NCBI GenBank assembly: GCA_003510895.1
Contig: DOKE01000027.1
Span: 13,286-27,051, forward strand
Direction of reading: 5' to 3'
Length of the DNA: 13,766 bases
From: Candidatus Moraniibacteriota bacterium
GTDB lineage: Bacteria > Patescibacteriota > Minisyncoccia > Moranbacterales > GWC2-37-73
Shown: positions 12,856 through 13,766 of the stretch, piece after piece
How the letters are laid out: each line of letters begins with the position of its first letter
Numbering within the stretch: the stretch's first letter is position 1
Notes under the pieces: model-generated
Told to the model about the DNA's origin: nothing
Seen by the model: only the letters and a program-made list of their open reading frames with translations
The model's database searches: none
Made by a program: the position numbers and the translations under genes

Positions 12856-13557
12856 TTACAAGGTTATTCTGAAGAAAAAGTTCAGCATTAATCCAAGAAA
12901 ATATGATAATGGTCCGGAAAGAAATATCACCACAAACAGAAGCAACGCAAATCCAAATTGTTCCAAAAGCATTATTGTTCCGCTTTTCATTGGAACAATA
13001 TAGAAAAGCAATTTAGAACCATCTAACGGCGGAACGGGAATAAGATTAAAAAATGCCAAAATAACATTCCAAAAAATTATCATACCCAGCATCACAAAAA
13101 TTATCGCTTCTATCGATCCGGAAATTATAGTAGCCAAACCGCTCCAATCAGCGGCTATAATAGATGTAATTATATTACTCTTGAGAACTGCCGGAATAGT
13201 TATCATTTTTGCCAAAATAGCGGCGACTGTGGCAATTAGAATATTTGAACCGGGACCACCCAAAGCAACAAGAACTGGACCCCATTCCTGATTTCTCAAA
13301 TTATACGGATTATAAGGAACTGGTTTCGCCCAACCGAAAGCAAATCTGAAACCAGTCACGAAAAGCATCAGCACCGGAACAAGCAATGAACCCCACGGAT
13401 CGATATGATTCATCGGATTTAAATTAAGCCTTCCGGCTAATTTCGCAGTCACATCTCCCAAGCGCAAAGCAACATATCCATGAGAAATTTCATGAATTAT
13501 GATTGAATATAAAAGAATTACCAAATAAAAAACAACTAGAACAATTTCGTTAAGCAT
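12856..13557 (-). CDS. Site-2-type (M50) intramembrane metalloprotease, short form
   Basis: This is a zinc metalloprotease embedded in the cytoplasmic membrane; family members cut membrane-anchored regulators such as anti-sigma factors. The 233-residue product has the zinc motif HEISH (His22, Glu23, His26) inside the first hydrophobic segment, then NPMNHIDPWGSL (47-58). A second conserved region, LGGPGSNIL (99-107), precedes a hydrophobic helix. The third metal ligand is in NLIPVPPLDG (171-180, Asp179). Several further hydrophobic segments follow, and no PDZ domain is present. This matches the compact group often annotated simply as site-2 protease family protein; the substrate is unknown. 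It ends 168 nt before rpsL, which has its own promoter, so linkage with the ribosomal genes may be incidental. Confidence 0.93.
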   Translation of the reverse strand: MLNEIVLVVFYLVILLYSIIIHEISHGYVALRLGDVTAKLAGRLNLNPMNHIDPWGSLLVPVLMLFVTGFRFAFGWAKPVPYNPYNLRNQEWGPVLVALGGPGSNILIATVAAILAKMITIPAVLKSNIITSIIAADWSGLATIISGSIEAIIFVMLGMIIFWNVILAFFNLIPVPPLDGSKLLFYIVPMKSGTIMLLEQFGFALLLFVVIFLSGPLSYFLGLMLNFFFRITL

Positions 13558-13570
13558 AGTTTTTTAAAAA

Positions 13571-13599
13571 AAATTAGATTCTCCATTAACTCTTGTCAA
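13571..13599 (-). promoter_or_regulatory. Candidate promoter for the M50 protease gene
   Basis: On the minus strand a perfect TTGACA (13594-13599) is followed after 17 nt by TAATTT (13571-13576), a poor -10 with three matches to consensus. Initiation would fall about seven bases before the ATG at 13557, giving a very short leader. Its -35 shares five bases with the -35 of a promoter facing the other way, so the two could not be occupied together. Confidence 0.5.
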
Positions 13600-13621
13600 A
13601 AACTGCTTTATATGTTAGCAT
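13593..13621 (+). promoter_or_regulatory. Candidate extended -10 promoter for rpmB
   Basis: On the plus strand TTGTCA (13593-13598, five of six) is followed after 17 nt by TAGCAT (13616-13621, four of six). A TG dinucleotide one base ahead of it (TGTTAGCAT) makes an extended -10. Transcription would begin near 13628 and give a leader of about 100 nt before rpmB, containing a tandem repeat and a small hairpin. Confidence 0.5.
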
Positions 13622-13645
13622 AAACTCTGTAATAAATCAATCTGA

Positions 13646-13673
13646 CGTGAAGCGTGAAACGTGAAGCGTGAAA
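13646..13673. repeat. Tandem 14-bp direct repeat (two copies) in the rpmB leader
   Basis: CGTGAAGCGTGAAA occurs twice head to tail at 13646-13659 and 13660-13673, each copy itself built of CGTGAAG/CGTGAAA half-units. It lies between the candidate rpmB promoter and a CGGATA/TATCCG hairpin (13674-13679 with 13690-13695). No coding frame runs through it. The half-unit structure suggests slippage-prone microsatellite DNA. Confidence 0.8.
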
Positions 13674-13731
13674 CGGATAAAAAAACAAATATCCGCTGGC
13701 GTTATACGATATGCGTTTTATAAAAATAACT

Positions 13732-13766
13732 ATGAGCAAAGTATGCAGCGTATGCGGAAGAGGAAC
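13732..13766 (+). CDS. rpmB: Large-subunit ribosomal protein L28 (bL28), first 11 codons only
   Basis: Only the start is present: ATG followed by codons for SKVCSVCGRG, then the window ends. The MSKVC opening with a CxxC (Cys5, Cys8) and GRG matches the N-terminus of zinc-binding L28, a 50S protein. The E. coli form reads MSRVCQVTGKRP and lacks the second cysteine. It faces away from all other genes, divergent from the M50 protease gene, behind a leader of about 100 nt with repeats. No Shine-Dalgarno precedes the ATG. The call rests on very few residues, but the pattern is distinctive. Confidence 0.75.
   Translation, partial: MSKVCSVCGRG

Noticed and set aside
13719..13724. TATAAA eight bases before the rpmB ATG as a leaderless promoter
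   Set aside because: The expected -35 position reads CTGGCG, a poor match; the extended -10 promoter at 13593-13621 is better supported.
1..13766. Alternative genetic code with UGA read as an amino acid, as in some CPR lineages
   Set aside because: All conserved proteins read through with the standard code, ending at normal positions, with no in-frame TGA in conserved glycine or tryptophan sites.

Overview
The window is a ribosomal-protein supercluster from a low-G+C bacterium, most likely a member of the Patescibacteria/CPR (Parcubacteria-like). I infer this from the A/T-rich composition, the absence of Shine-Dalgarno motifs, lysine/glutamate-rich tails on several ribosomal proteins, zinc-binding forms of S14, L24 and L28, and an uninterrupted ancestral str-S10-spc gene order. 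No taxonomic search could be run, so the assignment is an inference. The standard genetic code fits: every frame closes at a normal stop, and the stops I checked are TAA or TAG.

Layout. Almost everything is on the minus strand, so transcription runs from high to low coordinates. At the right edge the first codons of rpmB (L28) point outward on the plus strand. Divergent to it is a short M50 site-2-type membrane metalloprotease (12856-13557). A consensus promoter (12784-12812) then starts the str operon: rpsL, rpsG, fusA and tuf, with tuf also having its own consensus promoter (9558-9585). The S10 operon follows: rpsJ, rplC, rplD, rplW, rplB, rpsS, rplV, rpsC, rplP, rpmC, rpsQ. The beginning of the spc operon comes last: rplN, rplX, rplE, rpsZ, rpsH and rplF, the last cut by the left edge.

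Function. The genes encode the decoding and translocation factors (EF-Tu, EF-G), the head and decoding-site proteins of the small subunit (S12, S7, S10, S19, S3, S14), and a large part of the 50S subunit, including the peptidyl-transferase-proximal proteins (L2, L3, L4, L16) and the tunnel-exit ring (L22, L23, L24, L29). Their co-transcription would balance ribosome assembly with elongation-factor supply.

The most interesting material lies in the spacers. The 146-nt gap between rpsJ and rplC folds, by reading, into an attenuator-like RNA: a terminator hairpin with a T6 tract whose loop and 3' side are perfectly complementary over 9 nt to an upstream segment. The rpsL leader has a weaker version of the same layout. 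Distinct hairpins lie upstream of fusA, tuf and rpsJ. Two families of A/T-rich leader sequence recur just upstream of start codons where a Shine-Dalgarno would normally be. There is no gene-free stretch longer than 300 bases, and I see no mobile element, CRISPR array, rRNA or tRNA.
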